NCBI RefSeq assembly: GCF_030412265.1
Contig: NZ_JAUHLN010000001.1
Span: forward strand, 682,001-746,000
DNA from: Fictibacillus terranigra
Lineage (GTDB): Bacteria; Bacillota; Bacilli; Bacillales; Fictibacillaceae
Direction of reading: 5' to 3'
Length of the DNA stretch: 64,000 nucleotides
In this document: one piece after another, positions 43,906 through 52,520 of the stretch
Numbering within the stretch: position 1 is the first letter of the stretch
Layout: the number at the start of each line of letters is the position of its first letter
Notes under the pieces: generated by a model
Told to the model about the DNA's origin: nothing
What the model saw: the letters and a program-made list of their open reading frames with translations, nothing else
Database searches by the model: none
Program-made: the position numbers and the translations under genes

Positions 43906-44892
43906 GTGATACGTTTTGGTATAATTGGAACGAACTGGATTACCGATTCTTTTTTGAAAGCAGCAGGGGATCTGGAGGATTTTAAACTGGCTGCCGTCTA
44001 TTCAAGGACGGAGGAAAAAGGCAGAGAGTTTGCGGATAAATACGGGGTGCAGACCGTTTTTACGGATGTGGAAGAGATGGCAAAATCAGAAGCCGTCGAT
44101 GCGGTCTATATCGCCAGTCCAAACTCTTTTCATTCGAAGCAGGCCATCATGCTGATGAATCATGGGAAGCATGTGCTCTGTGAGAAGCCCCTTGCGTCGA
44201 ACGCAGGCGAAGTGAAGGATATGATTGCAGCAGCAAAAGAGAACAAGGTGGTTATGATGGAGGCGCTGAAGTCTACGATGCTTCCAGGGTTCAAGGCGAT
44301 CCAGGAGAGCTTGCCCAGGATCGAAACGATACGAAGATACGTCGGGAACTATTGCCAATATTCTTCCCGCTATGATGCCTATAAAGAAGGAAACATTTTA
44401 AATGCATTTAAGCCCGAGTTTTCGAACGGAGCACTAATGGACTTGGGTACGTATTGCATTTATCCGCTCGTTGTTCTGTTTGGTAAACCGCTCACTGTAA
44501 AGGCAAGCGGGATCATGCTGGAATCCGGTGTCGATGGGGAGGGAAGTGTTCTTCTGACCTATGAGTCGATGGAAGCCGTCATCACCTACTCGAAAATTAC
44601 AGATTCCTTCCTCCCTTCTGAAATTCAAGGGGAGAAAGGGAGTATCGTCATTGACCGGATTCATACCCCGGAGAAAGTAGAGATCCGGCTAAGGGGCGGC
44701 TCGACAGAAGAAGTCTCTCGGACTGCCGATCATGAACCGATGTATTATGAAGCAAAAGAATTCATCTCCTTGATTCAGCAAGGAAAACTTGAATCTGACA
44801 TTAATTCACACTCGAATTCTCTTACCGTCATGGAAATCATGGATGAAATCCGCAGCCAGATTGGAGTTGTCTATCCGAATGACAGTAAATAA
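43906..44892 (+). CDS. Gfo/Idh/MocA-family NAD(P)-dependent oxidoreductase
   Basis: The 328-residue enzyme has an N-terminal Rossmann motif (GIIGTNWITDSFLKAA), the family signature CEKPLASNAGEVKDM (EKP, with catalytic Lys), and a C-terminal alpha/beta substrate domain (LMDLGTYCIYPLV). Members oxidise or reduce sugars, inositols and related compounds; the substrate is not predictable. GTG 43906 is chosen for its AAGGAGGA site; the earlier in-frame ATG lies within the divergent gene. It ends at its own terminator before gtaB. Confidence 0.88.
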   Translation: MIRFGIIGTNWITDSFLKAAGDLEDFKLAAVYSRTEEKGREFADKYGVQTVFTDVEEMAKSEAVDAVYIASPNSFHSKQAIMLMNHGKHVLCEKPLASNAGEVKDMIAAAKENKVVMMEALKSTMLPGFKAIQESLPRIETIRRYVGNYCQYSSRYDAYKEGNILNAFKPEFSNGALMDLGTYCIYPLVVLFGKPLTVKASGIMLESGVDGEGSVLLTYESMEAVITYSKITDSFLPSEIQGEKGSIVIDRIHTPEKVEIRLRGGSTEEVSRTADHEPMYYEAKEFISLIQQGKLESDINSHSNSLTVMEIMDEIRSQIGVVYPNDSK

Positions 44893-44898
44893 CGACAG

Positions 44899-44931
44899 AA
44901 ACCGCTCATCCTTTTAAATGAGCGGTTTTTG
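44899..44931 (+). terminator. Rho-independent terminator of the oxidoreductase gene
   Basis: AAACCGCTCAT/ATGAGCGGTTT stem and five T. Confidence 0.92.
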
Positions 44932-45055
44932 TTTAATTCAGCAGTGAAAATGGAATAGTACCTATCAGATGAAAATGGGGGTTTGGATGAGAGAGCATTG
45001 GTCACACTAATGCATAGATAGGGTACAATTTTGAGGCCTTTGAGGAGTGGTAGAT

Positions 45056-45946
45056 ATGAAAACAGTAAAGAAAGCCATCATTCCAGCAGCCGGGCTTGGT
45101 ACCCGGTTTCTGCCGGCCACCAAAGCGATGCCGAAAGAGATGCTGCCTATTGTAGACAAACCCACTATTCAATATATTGTGGAGGAAGCGATTAGTTCAG
45201 GCATTGAAGATATCCTGATCGTGACAGGTAAAGGGAAACGTGCGATCGAGGATCACTTTGACTATTCCTTCGAACTGGAGCAAAGTCTGTTCAGCAAGGG
45301 CAAGGTGAAGCTCCTTCAGGAAGTTCAACGATCTTCAGAGATGGCGGATATTCATTACATCCGCCAGAAACAGCCGAAGGGACTCGGTCATGCGGTGTGG
45401 AGTGCCAGGAAGTTTATTGGAGACGAGCCGTTCGCCGTGCTTCTTGGTGATGATATTGTACAGTCAGAAACACCATGCATTCGCCAACTGATTCAGCAGT
45501 TCGAGAAAACAGGGTCGTCTGTAATCGGGGTCAAACCGGTACCGGAAGAAGAAACCGATCGATACGGAATCATTGAGACGAAAAAACAATCCGGACGATT
45601 GTATGAGGTTTCTAATTTTGTGGAAAAGCCTGCTAGAGGTGAAGCACCATCAAACCTGGCCATCATGGGGCGCTATGTTCTTACTCCAGAGATCTTTTCC
45701 ATTCTGGATAATCAGGAGATCGGGGCGGGTGGAGAGATTCAGCTTACGGATGCCATCCAGAGGCTGAACCGGAATCGGCATGTGTATGCCTACGAGTTTG
45801 AAGGCGATCGTTACGATGTTGGGGACAAGCTTGGATTTATCATGACGACGATTGAATTTGCTCTGAAAAATAAGGAGCTTAACGAGCCACTCTTGCGTTA
45901 TTTAAAGGAAAAAATGATGGACGTACAGGCCGATCCGAAATTGTGA
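45056..45946 (+). CDS. gtaB: UTP-glucose-1-phosphate uridylyltransferase
   Basis: The 296-residue enzyme makes UDP-glucose, precursor of wall teichoic acid glucosylation, glycolipids and exopolysaccharide. The nucleotide-binding signature [18 protein letters not shown] lies at residues about 11-28, with VEKP and the C-terminal YDVGDKLGF region. ATG 45056 has GAGGAG ten bases upstream; the in-frame GTG 45047 is too close. The two following membrane-protein genes suggest use of the UDP-glucose in surface glycosylation. Confidence 0.94.
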   Translation: MKTVKKAIIPAAGLGTRFLPATKAMPKEMLPIVDKPTIQYIVEEAISSGIEDILIVTGKGKRAIEDHFDYSFELEQSLFSKGKVKLLQEVQRSSEMADIHYIRQKQPKGLGHAVWSARKFIGDEPFAVLLGDDIVQSETPCIRQLIQQFEKTGSSVIGVKPVPEEETDRYGIIETKKQSGRLYEVSNFVEKPARGEAPSNLAIMGRYVLTPEIFSILDNQEIGAGGEIQLTDAIQRLNRNRHVYAYEFEGDRYDVGDKLGFIMTTIEFALKNKELNEPLLRYLKEKMMDVQADPKL

Positions 45947-45994
45947 TTTTGCCGATTTTACGGCTTATTTTAAACAGAAGGGGTTCTGTGAATT

Positions 45995-47692
45995 GTGAAA
46001 TACTGGCCAGCCTTAAGCCCGGAAAAAAAACATCTGATACTCGCATGGGTGTTCCTGTTTTTCTTCATGGCCCCTCCGTTTATACTTGGCGAGAACTCGC
46101 ATATCCGAGTGCATGATAATATGGATTCTAACATCGCTTGGTATAAGGTGCTAAAAGAGAGCGGCCAGCTATTTGGTCCGATGGATGCGGTTATTCCCCA
46201 AATCATTAACGGGCTACCCCGCAATGCGTTCGGAACGGAGTTCAGCCTGATCCAGTGGCTTCATCACTGGTTTGAGCCGATGACAGCTTACGCAATGAGC
46301 CAGGGAATCACCCGTATTTTTGCGTTCATCGGCATGTATTTGCTGCTGACGAGACATTGGATAAAAGACCAAAAAGCTTATCCAGTTACTGTATGGGTTT
46401 CGCTCACGTTTGCTCTCACCCCCTTCTGGCCTTCGGGCATGCTCAGTACACTCGGGCAGCCCTTGGCACTATGGGCTTTATTAAATATAAGAAAGCACAA
46501 AGACACCTGGAGGGAGTGGCTGATTCTCGTACTACTGCCCTTATATTCCAGTTTTGTGCTTGGTTTTTTCTTTTTCCTAACGGCTGTGGGTTTGCTTTGG
46601 ATGTATGATGCACTGGTAAAAAAGCAGTGGAACCTCCGCTTTTTATTCAGTATCGTACTGATGGTTGCAATCTATCTGATGATTGAATACAGACTCTTGT
46701 ACTCGCTCGTTGTACCTGAAGAACCGACAAGCCGGAATGAGTTTGAGATCGGGCAGCATACATTCTGGCATTCCATGAGGCTGTCTTTTAAGAACTTTTT
46801 TTTGGGCCACACGCATGTTCTCACCCTGCATACAGCGGTCATCATGCCTATTACGTTTGCGGCGCTTTGGAAGCTTTGGAAAGATAGAGGCAGAAACGAT
46901 GATAGCAAAAAGCTTTTCCTATTCCTGTTCGTGCTTAACTTTTTGCTCTCTGTCTGGTATGCCTTCTGGTTTAACAAGGGCTGGGAACCGATTAAAGTCA
47001 GGGTTTCTTTTCTTGCAACCTTCAATTTTGCCCGTTTTCATTTTTTGCGTCCTCTCGTTATTTATGCATTATTTGCTTTGGGATGCTGGGTTTTATGGAA
47101 TAGAGGATCTTGGAGGATATGGGTGAAGGCTGGGATTGCTCTTCAGATTTTTGTTCTGTGCTGCGCTCATGAAGAGATCTATTATCGTTCGGTCGGTGCC
47201 CCGTCCTTTAAGGAGTTTTATGCTGAAAAGCAATTTGAGGAGATCAAGGACTATATAGGCAGTCCTCAGCCATCTTACCGGGTGGCGAGTATAGGGATCC
47301 ATCCTGCCATTGCTCAGTATAATGGCTTCTACACACTCGATACCTATAATAATTATTATCCGTTGTCCTATAAGCATCAGTTTCGGAAGATCATTGCCAA
47401 GGAACTGGATAAAAACCGGGCGTTAAGGAATTACTTTGACCGTTGGGGAAACCGGTGCTATCTGTTCGCAGATGAACTGGGGAAAAAGTATCATTACACA
47501 AAGGATTCAAAAGAAGTGGTTCATCATCTGCAGCTGAACACTAAAGTCTTTACCGAAATGGGAGGACAGTACATTTTTTCCGCATTGCCGATCCGCAATG
47601 CGGAAGAAAATCATCTGCACTTTGTCAGAGCGTTCTCACAAGAAGAATCGGCATGGAAGATTTATTTGTATCGTGCAGAAGCCGTTGAATAA
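45995..47692 (+). CDS. YkoS-like polytopic membrane protein (DUF6044)
   Basis: A 565-residue protein with about eleven hydrophobic segments and a large extracytoplasmic loop after HIRVHDNMDSNIAWYKVL (residues about 35-60) containing PQIINGLPRNAFGTEF. A soluble C-terminal part (about 400-565) follows. This pattern matches B. subtilis YkoS and resembles GT-C-fold glycosyltransferases such as YfhO, whose acidic first loop is catalytic. It may transfer sugars from a lipid carrier to a surface polymer. The GTG at 45995 has a weak AAGGGG site. It lies between gtaB and a gtrA gene, a typical polyprenyl-sugar context. Confidence 0.72.
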   Translation: MKYWPALSPEKKHLILAWVFLFFFMAPPFILGENSHIRVHDNMDSNIAWYKVLKESGQLFGPMDAVIPQIINGLPRNAFGTEFSLIQWLHHWFEPMTAYAMSQGITRIFAFIGMYLLLTRHWIKDQKAYPVTVWVSLTFALTPFWPSGMLSTLGQPLALWALLNIRKHKDTWREWLILVLLPLYSSFVLGFFFFLTAVGLLWMYDALVKKQWNLRFLFSIVLMVAIYLMIEYRLLYSLVVPEEPTSRNEFEIGQHTFWHSMRLSFKNFFLGHTHVLTLHTAVIMPITFAALWKLWKDRGRNDDSKKLFLFLFVLNFLLSVWYAFWFNKGWEPIKVRVSFLATFNFARFHFLRPLVIYALFALGCWVLWNRGSWRIWVKAGIALQIFVLCCAHEEIYYRSVGAPSFKEFYAEKQFEEIKDYIGSPQPSYRVASIGIHPAIAQYNGFYTLDTYNNYYPLSYKHQFRKIIAKELDKNRALRNYFDRWGNRCYLFADELGKKYHYTKDSKEVVHHLQLNTKVFTEMGGQYIFSALPIRNAEENHLHFVRAFSQEESAWKIYLYRAEAVE

Positions 47693-47710
47693 ATTAAAGG
47701 TTGATGAAGA

Positions 47711-48148
47711 ATGAAACATTCATTTGTGCGTTTTTTAATGGTTGGTGTCATCAACACACTTGTCGGACTATCCGTCATCTATCTGTTGATTCATGCAGCC
47801 GGTGCAACGTATTGGATGGCAACGTTTTTGGGAAACACGGTTGGAGCCTGTGTAAGCTATGTGCTGAATCGGATGTTTACCTTTAAGAGTTCCACACCCG
47901 TTGCCGGAAGCATGATTCGTTTTATTATCGTTATACTGCTCTGCTATTTTACAGCCTACTACGCCGGCATACAGATTGCGAAATGGGTGTTTTCAGCTAT
48001 CCTTCCCCTGTCAATGGAGTTTGCCAAAGATGCCGCAGTACTGATTGGAACCGGACTTTATACGGTGTTGAATTATATCGGGCAGAAACGCTTCGTTTTT
48101 AACGAAAAAAACAGTCATGGCAAAGCGGGCTCATTAACTGGAGAGTAA
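47711..48148 (+). CDS. GtrA-family membrane protein
   Basis: The 145-residue protein has four membrane helices and the family pattern FLMVGVINTLVGLSVIYLL at the N-terminus and YVLNRMFTFKS between helices 2 and 3. GtrA proteins are thought to flip undecaprenyl-phosphate-linked sugars for surface glycosylation. It starts 18 bases after the YkoS-like gene with AAAGGTTGATGAAG upstream and is very likely in its operon. The polyprenyl-phosphate glycosyltransferase (GtrB/YkoT type) that normally accompanies it is not in the window. Confidence 0.85.
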   Translation: MKHSFVRFLMVGVINTLVGLSVIYLLIHAAGATYWMATFLGNTVGACVSYVLNRMFTFKSSTPVAGSMIRFIIVILLCYFTAYYAGIQIAKWVFSAILPLSMEFAKDAAVLIGTGLYTVLNYIGQKRFVFNEKNSHGKAGSLTGE

Positions 48149-48158
48149 TAAAAAGTTG

Positions 48159-48500
48159 TTATTTCGTTCCGGGAGCAGGCTGGTCTACACCTTTTACATG
48201 ATGACGATGTCCATCATCTACAGTTGTGTAAAAGTCGTAAAAGTGTACGTGCATGCCGTTGCCAACAGGTATGGGAGGACCAGAATAGGCACGGTAATGG
48301 TGGGTATGCCCATCTTCAAACAAGACATACCCCTCGGTAAAATGGATATGGCCTCCATCCTGCGTGGGAATGGGCGGTGAAGTCACATCAAGACATTGAT
48401 GAACATGATTATCGGCCATGGAAGTATAGTCAACGGAACCATGGTTATGATGGGGAACAAAACCTTGCACAAAATCATTTTTTCCCACTTTGTTGTTCAT
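48159..48500 (-). CDS. ymaF: YmaF-family histidine-rich protein
   Basis: A 113-residue protein with regularly spaced His motifs: PHHNHGSVDYTSMADNHVHQ, DGGHIHFTEG, DGHTHHYRAYSG, NGMHVHFYD and DDGHRHHVKG. These are repeating beta-strand units that probably bind metal. It matches the YmaF family of bacilli, of unknown function. ATG 48500 is chosen for its CAGGAGGA site; the frame extends seven codons further. It lies convergently after gtrA. A neighbouring cation-efflux gene makes a metal-related role conceivable but unproven. Confidence 0.8.
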   Translation of the reverse strand: MNNKVGKNDFVQGFVPHHNHGSVDYTSMADNHVHQCLDVTSPPIPTQDGGHIHFTEGYVLFEDGHTHHYRAYSGPPIPVGNGMHVHFYDFYTTVDDGHRHHVKGVDQPAPGTK

Positions 48501-48579
48501 AGCAGATTCCTCCTGTAACATTGATCTACTTCATAGATATGTTTCCGCAGTGTGTTATTTTCCAGAAATTCATGCTGGA

Positions 48580-48608
48580 TTGCATTTCTGTTTTGAAAAG
48601 AGTATCAT
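48580..48608 (+). promoter_or_regulatory. Promoter of a short leader transcript before the CDF gene
   Basis: TTGCAT, 17-base spacer, TATCAT. A transcript from here would meet the terminator at 48684-48716 after about 100 bases. Confidence 0.5.
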
Positions 48609-48683
48609 TAAAGAACTGGTATTTTTGCCGCAACAAATAAGGATGATGGATATGACGAGCCCAAAATTCAAAATTACATAGTA

Positions 48684-48716
48684 CCCTAAGCCGGAATGGG
48701 CTTAGGGTTTTTTTTT
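48684..48716 (+). terminator. Terminator/attenuator upstream of the CDF gene
   Basis: CCCTAAGCC/GGCTTAGGG and nine T. A 12-codon ORF (starting ATGATGGATATG near 48642, ending TAG at about 48680) directly precedes it and could be a leader peptide. Confidence 0.7.
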
Positions 48717-48747
48717 CCTTCGGGAAACTTTATTTTAGGAGGGGAAC

Positions 48748-49653
48748 ATGGACACTGTAAAAGAAAGAGAAAGGATCGGTAAAAAAGTAGCCTGGCTGGC
48801 TCTGATCAGCAACTGCATATTAACCGTTGGAAAGGTGGCAGTCGGGCTGATGGCAGGAAGTGAATCTGTCTTTGCTGACGGCATTCACTCTGCTGCCGAC
48901 ATTGTCGCTTCCATTGCTGTATTGGCCGTGGTGGGGATTTCCAACAAACCGCCTGATGAAGACCATCCATTCGGGCATGGTAAAGCAGAAGTGCTTAGTG
49001 AGGGTTTTGTAGGCATTATTTTATTTCTTGTTTCGATTTACATTGTCGTTGAAGGCATTCTCGGATTGATGGGAACTCCTCATGCACCTGAATACATTGC
49101 ATTGATTGCAGCTTTATTTTCTTATATAGCAAAGCATCTGTTGTACCATAACTCCATGAAGCTGGGGGAAAAATACAACAGTAAGGCCATCATCGCGATA
49201 GCATTTGACCATAAAGCGGACATTGTCGCTTCACTGGCAGCGTTTTTCGGTGTCATTCTCTCGATGATCGGTGAGCGATTCAACATGCACTTTCTCTTGT
49301 ACGGTGATGCTGCTGCCAGTCTTATTGTTGCTTTCCTTATTTTAAAAATTTCATTAAAACTGCTCGGTTCATCCATTGATGTACTCATGGATAAAAATAT
49401 CGAGAAACCGATGCTGACGCAGTATCGAAAGGTCGTTTTGGAATTTAATGAAGTGAAACGGATCGACCGGATGAGAGCCAGGACACATGGGCATTACATC
49501 ATCCTGGACTTAAGGATTTCACTTAATTATGACTTGAGTATTAAAGAAGGCCATGATATTGCAAGAGAATTAAGAGACGAAATACAAAACAGATTTCCGG
49601 ATACATCAGAAGTATTTATCCATATTAACCCTTACTTCCCTGACAAAAAATGA
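48748..49653 (+). CDS. Cation diffusion facilitator (CDF) metal exporter
   Basis: The 301-residue protein has six membrane helices, with the metal site in helices 2 and 5 (FADGIHSAADIVAS and AFDHKADIVASL) and the signature DEDHPFGHGKAE between helices 2 and 3. A C-terminal cytoplasmic ferredoxin-like domain (about 205-301) senses the metal. It exports divalent cations (Zn, Fe, Mn or Co) in exchange for protons; specificity is undecided, though the D/H pattern H..D and H..D resembles zinc/iron exporters. ATG 48748 follows TAGGAGGGG. The upstream attenuator-like unit may control it. Confidence 0.9.
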   Translation: MDTVKERERIGKKVAWLALISNCILTVGKVAVGLMAGSESVFADGIHSAADIVASIAVLAVVGISNKPPDEDHPFGHGKAEVLSEGFVGIILFLVSIYIVVEGILGLMGTPHAPEYIALIAALFSYIAKHLLYHNSMKLGEKYNSKAIIAIAFDHKADIVASLAAFFGVILSMIGERFNMHFLLYGDAAASLIVAFLILKISLKLLGSSIDVLMDKNIEKPMLTQYRKVVLEFNEVKRIDRMRARTHGHYIILDLRISLNYDLSIKEGHDIARELRDEIQNRFPDTSEVFIHINPYFPDKK

Positions 49654-49679
49654 CACCTTTGACGGGTGTTCTTTTTGTT
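49651..49679 (+). terminator. Probable terminator of the CDF gene
   Basis: ACACC/GGGTGT short stem (with G-U) directly after the stop, followed by TCTTTTTG. Confidence 0.55.
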
Positions 49680-49739
49680 TAGTACAAATCAAATCGGGAA
49701 TAGATTGCATAAAGAAATGCAAAAAGGAGGAGAAGTTGA

Positions 49740-50027
49740 ATGAAATCTATCCATGTGCAGCTTGAATATACGGAAGATGCTCCAGAGACCTTTGATAAAG
49801 ATCTCCGCGTAAAATTAAATGATAACTTAAGTGATCTGGGGCTGAAAGTTGTTTCGATCGGAGACTTTGGTACAGAGGATCAGCTGCCGAGTTCACAGTC
49901 TGGTACAGCAAAGCCCGACGCATCCGGACAGCAGGCAACGATCATCCCGGATAAGAATACTTCTGCAGGCGGACAGTCAACTCCGGATGAGCAGCTTCCC
50001 GGACATGAAAATTCAGGGAAGAAGTAA
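49740..50027 (+). CDS. Hypothetical acidic/hydrophilic protein
   Basis: A 95-residue protein with a predicted small folded N-terminus (residues 1-45, MKSIHVQLEYTEDAPETF, LSDLGLKVVSIGDFG) and a low-complexity tail rich in Ser, Gly, Pro, Gln and Asp. No signal peptide or membrane segment. I recognise no family. Translation is likely: ATG 49740 has a strong AAAAGGAGGAG site and the gene ends in a perfect terminator. Confidence 0.65.
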   Translation: MKSIHVQLEYTEDAPETFDKDLRVKLNDNLSDLGLKVVSIGDFGTEDQLPSSQSGTAKPDASGQQATIIPDKNTSAGGQSTPDEQLPGHENSGKK

Positions 50028-50039
50028 TATTGGTGTTCA

Positions 50040-50067
50040 GGCCTTGTCACAGGACAAGGCCCTTTTT
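50040..50067 (+). terminator. Rho-independent terminator
   Basis: GGCCTTGTC/GACAAGGCC, loop ACAG, five T. Confidence 0.92.
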
Positions 50068-50357
50068 ATTTACAGAGGATGTAAAAAAGATGGGATCTTG
50101 AAGAATCCTTACGCTCTTTAAAGGAGAGGCAGGAGGGATGTCGAAATAAGTATGATCGATAAAGCAATGTCTTTTATAGTAAGATGTCCCCAAAAGGAAA
50201 TGAATTTGTTGAAATAAAAAGGATAAATACATAAATTGTTGAAGATATGAAAGGTATATAATGTGTTGTTTACTCAGTGGTGTGTCTAAAAATACTATAT
50301 TCCGTATGCCAATAGCAAGTAAGCACTACCAATAAAACAGGAATAGAGGTGCTTACC
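50068..50357. other. Intergenic region before the RsbT-like gene
   Basis: About 290 bases with no supported gene and no strong repeat. No convincing sigma-A or sigma-B promoter pair with correct spacing was found. Confidence 0.4.
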
Positions 50358-50777
50358 ATGTTCTATCATCAGGTTACGGTTGACATAACTAAGGAACTGG
50401 ATATATCTATTGCCAGGCAAGAAGGTAAGGAGCTTGCCAGAATCATCGGATTTAATCAAGTCAATCAGGTCAGGATCAAAACAGTGATATCAGAGCTTGC
50501 CAGAAACATTTACCTTTATGCGGGACAAGGTAAAATCATTGTCGAAGCGGTGGAAGAAGTAAAACGGCCAGGGATCAGAGTATCAGCGATTGATTACGGT
50601 CCGGGTATTCAGGATATAGACCTGGCGCTTCAAACGGGTTACACGAGTTCAGGAGGATTGGGAGCCGGTTTGCCGGGTGTCCAAAAATTAATGGATAGCA
50701 TCAACGTTCGATCGACTCTTCATTTGGGAACTGAGATCATAGCCATTAAATGGTGCAGTGAAAAAATGATGAAATAG
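50358..50777 (+). CDS. RsbT-like serine/threonine kinase (GHKL ATPase), orphan
   Basis: The 139-residue protein has the anti-sigma/RsbT ATPase fold: N-box ISELARNIYLYAGQG, G1 box DYGPGI and G2 box GLGAGLPGVQKLMD. Length and sequence resemble RsbT (133), the stressosome kinase that activates RsbU and so sigma-B, more than RsbW/SpoIIAB. No rsbR, rsbS or rsbU gene is near, so its partner is unknown. ATG 50358 follows AGAGGTG. It is close to csbA and a YflT-like gene with a sigma-B-like promoter, which suggests a stress context. Confidence 0.8.
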   Translation: MFYHQVTVDITKELDISIARQEGKELARIIGFNQVNQVRIKTVISELARNIYLYAGQGKIIVEAVEEVKRPGIRVSAIDYGPGIQDIDLALQTGYTSSGGLGAGLPGVQKLMDSINVRSTLHLGTEIIAIKWCSEKMMK

Positions 50778-50906
50778 CCGCCGATTTCCATGAAAGTAAT
50801 GGGAGCAGGCGGCTAAATTAATGGGTATTTAATGGAAAATATTACAAACTGCTTGTCCCTGAACTATAATAAAAATGAAGCCAAATATTAAGGAGAATCC
50901 TTATTT

Positions 50907-51530
50907 ATGATAAAATCTGTAATCTTTGATTTTGATGGCACGCTGGCTGACTCGAAGCGGGTGTTCCTATCGGTGTTTAATCAGCTGGCGGCAAAACATG
51001 GTTTTCGCAGAGTAGATCTAGAAGAGATGGAGTATTTAAGGAAGCTTTCAATGAGGGAAAGGATGAAGCAATTTGACTTCCCGGTGCATAAACTGCCAGC
51101 TTGGAGCACTGAATTTTACGAGCTGTATCATCAAGCGTCTGAGGAAGTGACACTGGTCCCCGGCATGGCTGAACTTTTATCGGAAGTAAACAGCAGGGGA
51201 TATAAAACGGCCATTATATCCTCCAATTCCAGAAAGAACATCGATGCATTTCTAGATAGGAACAGGCTCAGTCCCATGGAAGAGGTCATTTGCTCGAACC
51301 GGCTGTTCGGAAAGGACCGCCATATTAAAAGCTATCTGAAAAGAACCGGTCTGGGAAAGGAAGAAGTGATCTACGTGGGTGATGAAGCCAGGGATATTGC
51401 CGCTTGCCGTAAATGCGGCATTAAAATCATCTGGGTCAGCTGGGGTTATGATGCAAGAGAGGCCGCTGAAAAAGAAAAACCGGATTTCATGGTGTATGAG
51501 CCTAAAGATATTTTAAAGGTCATACACTGA
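50907..51530 (+). CDS. HAD-superfamily hydrolase (subfamily IA)
   Basis: The 207-residue enzyme shows all four HAD motifs: DFDGTLADS (nucleophile Asp in VIFDFDGTL, residues about 6-14), IISSN (motif II), the Lys of FGKDRHIKSY (motif III) and YVGDEARDIAACRKCG (motif IV Asp). A helical cap follows motif I. It probably dephosphorylates a small phosphate ester such as phosphoglycolate or a sugar phosphate. ATG 50907 has AAGGAGAA upstream. Monocistronic, ending at a hairpin. Confidence 0.88.
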   Translation: MIKSVIFDFDGTLADSKRVFLSVFNQLAAKHGFRRVDLEEMEYLRKLSMRERMKQFDFPVHKLPAWSTEFYELYHQASEEVTLVPGMAELLSEVNSRGYKTAIISSNSRKNIDAFLDRNRLSPMEEVICSNRLFGKDRHIKSYLKRTGLGKEEVIYVGDEARDIAACRKCGIKIIWVSWGYDAREAAEKEKPDFMVYEPKDILKVIH

Positions 51531-51540
51531 GCACATGATA

Positions 51541-51567
51541 AACCCTGCGTTAAGGACGCAGGGTTTT
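51541..51567 (+). terminator. Terminator of the HAD gene
   Basis: Perfect 10-bp stem AACCCTGCGT/ACGCAGGGTT followed by a short T-run; it overlaps the 3' end of the small minus-strand ORF. Confidence 0.75.
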
Positions 51568-51687
51568 GACTTGCTGTTTTCGCTTCTTATAAGGCAGAGC
51601 TAAAAATGGCAGCTTTCGTTTATTGCCTTTATAGTGGATAATTTCAAGCAGCTGGTTTAATGCTTTCATCTGGTCAGGTTCATTCAT
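51550..51687 (-). CDS. 45-residue basic protein of unknown function
   Basis: The minus strand encodes a 45-residue peptide beginning MNEPDQMKALNQLLEIIHYK and ending in a Lys/Arg-rich tail (ALPYKKRKQQVKTLRP). ATG 51687 is preceded by GAGGAGGAGG, a very strong ribosome binding site although spaced about 11 bases. The amphipathic N-terminal helix plus basic tail could bind nucleic acid or membrane. No family recognised. It is too short for certainty. Confidence 0.5.
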   Translation of the reverse strand: MNEPDQMKALNQLLEIIHYKGNKRKLPFLALPYKKRKQQVKTLRP

Positions 51688-51754
51688 GATATGGGCGCCT
51701 CCTCCTCTTCATATCAATCTATGAAACAGCAGAGGCAATATGCTTCTTTTTTCT

Positions 51755-52024
51755 CTAGGCTAAATATTCCTGATGAGTGACAGTGTTCAGTAAAATGTAC
51801 TGTCCTTCGATTACAGCCGAGTAAAGCTTAGCCTCGCTTTCCAAAACACCAATCCTGACCAGCTTCTGCTGGATGTTCTTTTCGGAGGGCGGCACCTTGC
51901 TTGTCTCGTAAGGTCCTACGACCAACATATGCTTTGTGTCCATTCCGTCTTTTTTCAATAGTTTCAGCCGATTTAACAATTTCTTTTCAGAAGGGTATAT
52001 GCCGATAACCCTGCGCGTATTCAT
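51755..52024 (-). CDS. YflT-like general stress protein
   Basis: An 89-residue protein starting with VIGIYPSEKKLLNRLKLLK and containing HMLVVGP, which resembles the N-terminal half of YflT/GsiB-type general stress (17M-like) domains that begin with a short strand, a helix and a second strand. The match is moderate. ATG 52024 follows GAGGAGGT; TTG 52030 is a worse start. A sigma-B-like promoter precedes it, in agreement with a general-stress role. Confidence 0.6.
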   Translation of the reverse strand: MNTRRVIGIYPSEKKLLNRLKLLKKDGMDTKHMLVVGPYETSKVPPSEKNIQQKLVRIGVLESEAKLYSAVIEGQYILLNTVTHQEYLA

Positions 52025-52072
52025 GGACAAACCTCCTCAATAATCGCAAATATTTAAATGAATATTCTGTAA

Positions 52073-52101
52073 ATTCCCGAAATAGTTACCCATTGAAACC
52101 T
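52073..52101 (-). promoter_or_regulatory. Sigma-B-like promoter of the YflT-like gene
   Basis: On the minus strand AGGTTTCA (52101-52094), 15-base spacer, GGGAAT (52078-52073), close to the sigma-B consensus GTTTAA-N12-15-GGGTAT. Confidence 0.6.
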
Positions 52102-52255
52102 ATTTCATAAAATTTTCATAGAGCTGCAGTTTTTACATGGCAGGGAGGTATGGTTTAGTACGATCGTCTGCAGGCTTTATACAGGGCGCTTGAGCTGTTT
52201 CAATGTGTTATAGTAAAAATGAGGAAGTATTTGAATAGATAGGGGTAGGCTTGTT

Positions 52256-52486
52256 ATGGTTGAGGTGTTAATGGCAGCGCTTTTGCCGATTGTTTTACAG
52301 CTTATTTTTAACCGGGTGCTCTTTTCAAAGTATCTGCCTGTGTTCATCACGCTGCTTATTATGCTGTTTGCGTTTGATGGACAAAATCAGCCGTTTTATC
52401 TTCAGGCAACAGGATTATGTTCTCTGATGATCGGATATTGGCTTGGGTTGAACATATATAAGAAACAAGCACGCAAAATGAAATAA
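52256..52486 (+). CDS. csbA: CsbA-like small membrane protein
   Basis: The 76-residue protein has two or three membrane helices (residues about 3-20, 28-42 and 50-66) and a basic tail (KKQARKMK). Length equals B. subtilis CsbA (76), a sigma-B-controlled protein of unknown function, and the position just upstream of uvrB is the same. A TauE/SafE gene on the opposite strand lies between them here. ATG 52256 follows TAGGGGTAGG. No clear sigma-B promoter was found in front of it, unlike in B. subtilis. Confidence 0.78.
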   Translation: MVEVLMAALLPIVLQLIFNRVLFSKYLPVFITLLIMLFAFDGQNQPFYLQATGLCSLMIGYWLGLNIYKKQARKMK

Positions 52487-52520
52487 AAGCGTTCGCCTCA
52501 AGAAGGGGCGGACGCTTTTT
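52485..52520. terminator. Bidirectional terminator between csbA and the TauE/SafE gene
   Basis: AAAGCGTTCGCC and GGCGGACGCTTT arms with A- and T-runs on both sides. Confidence 0.85.
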
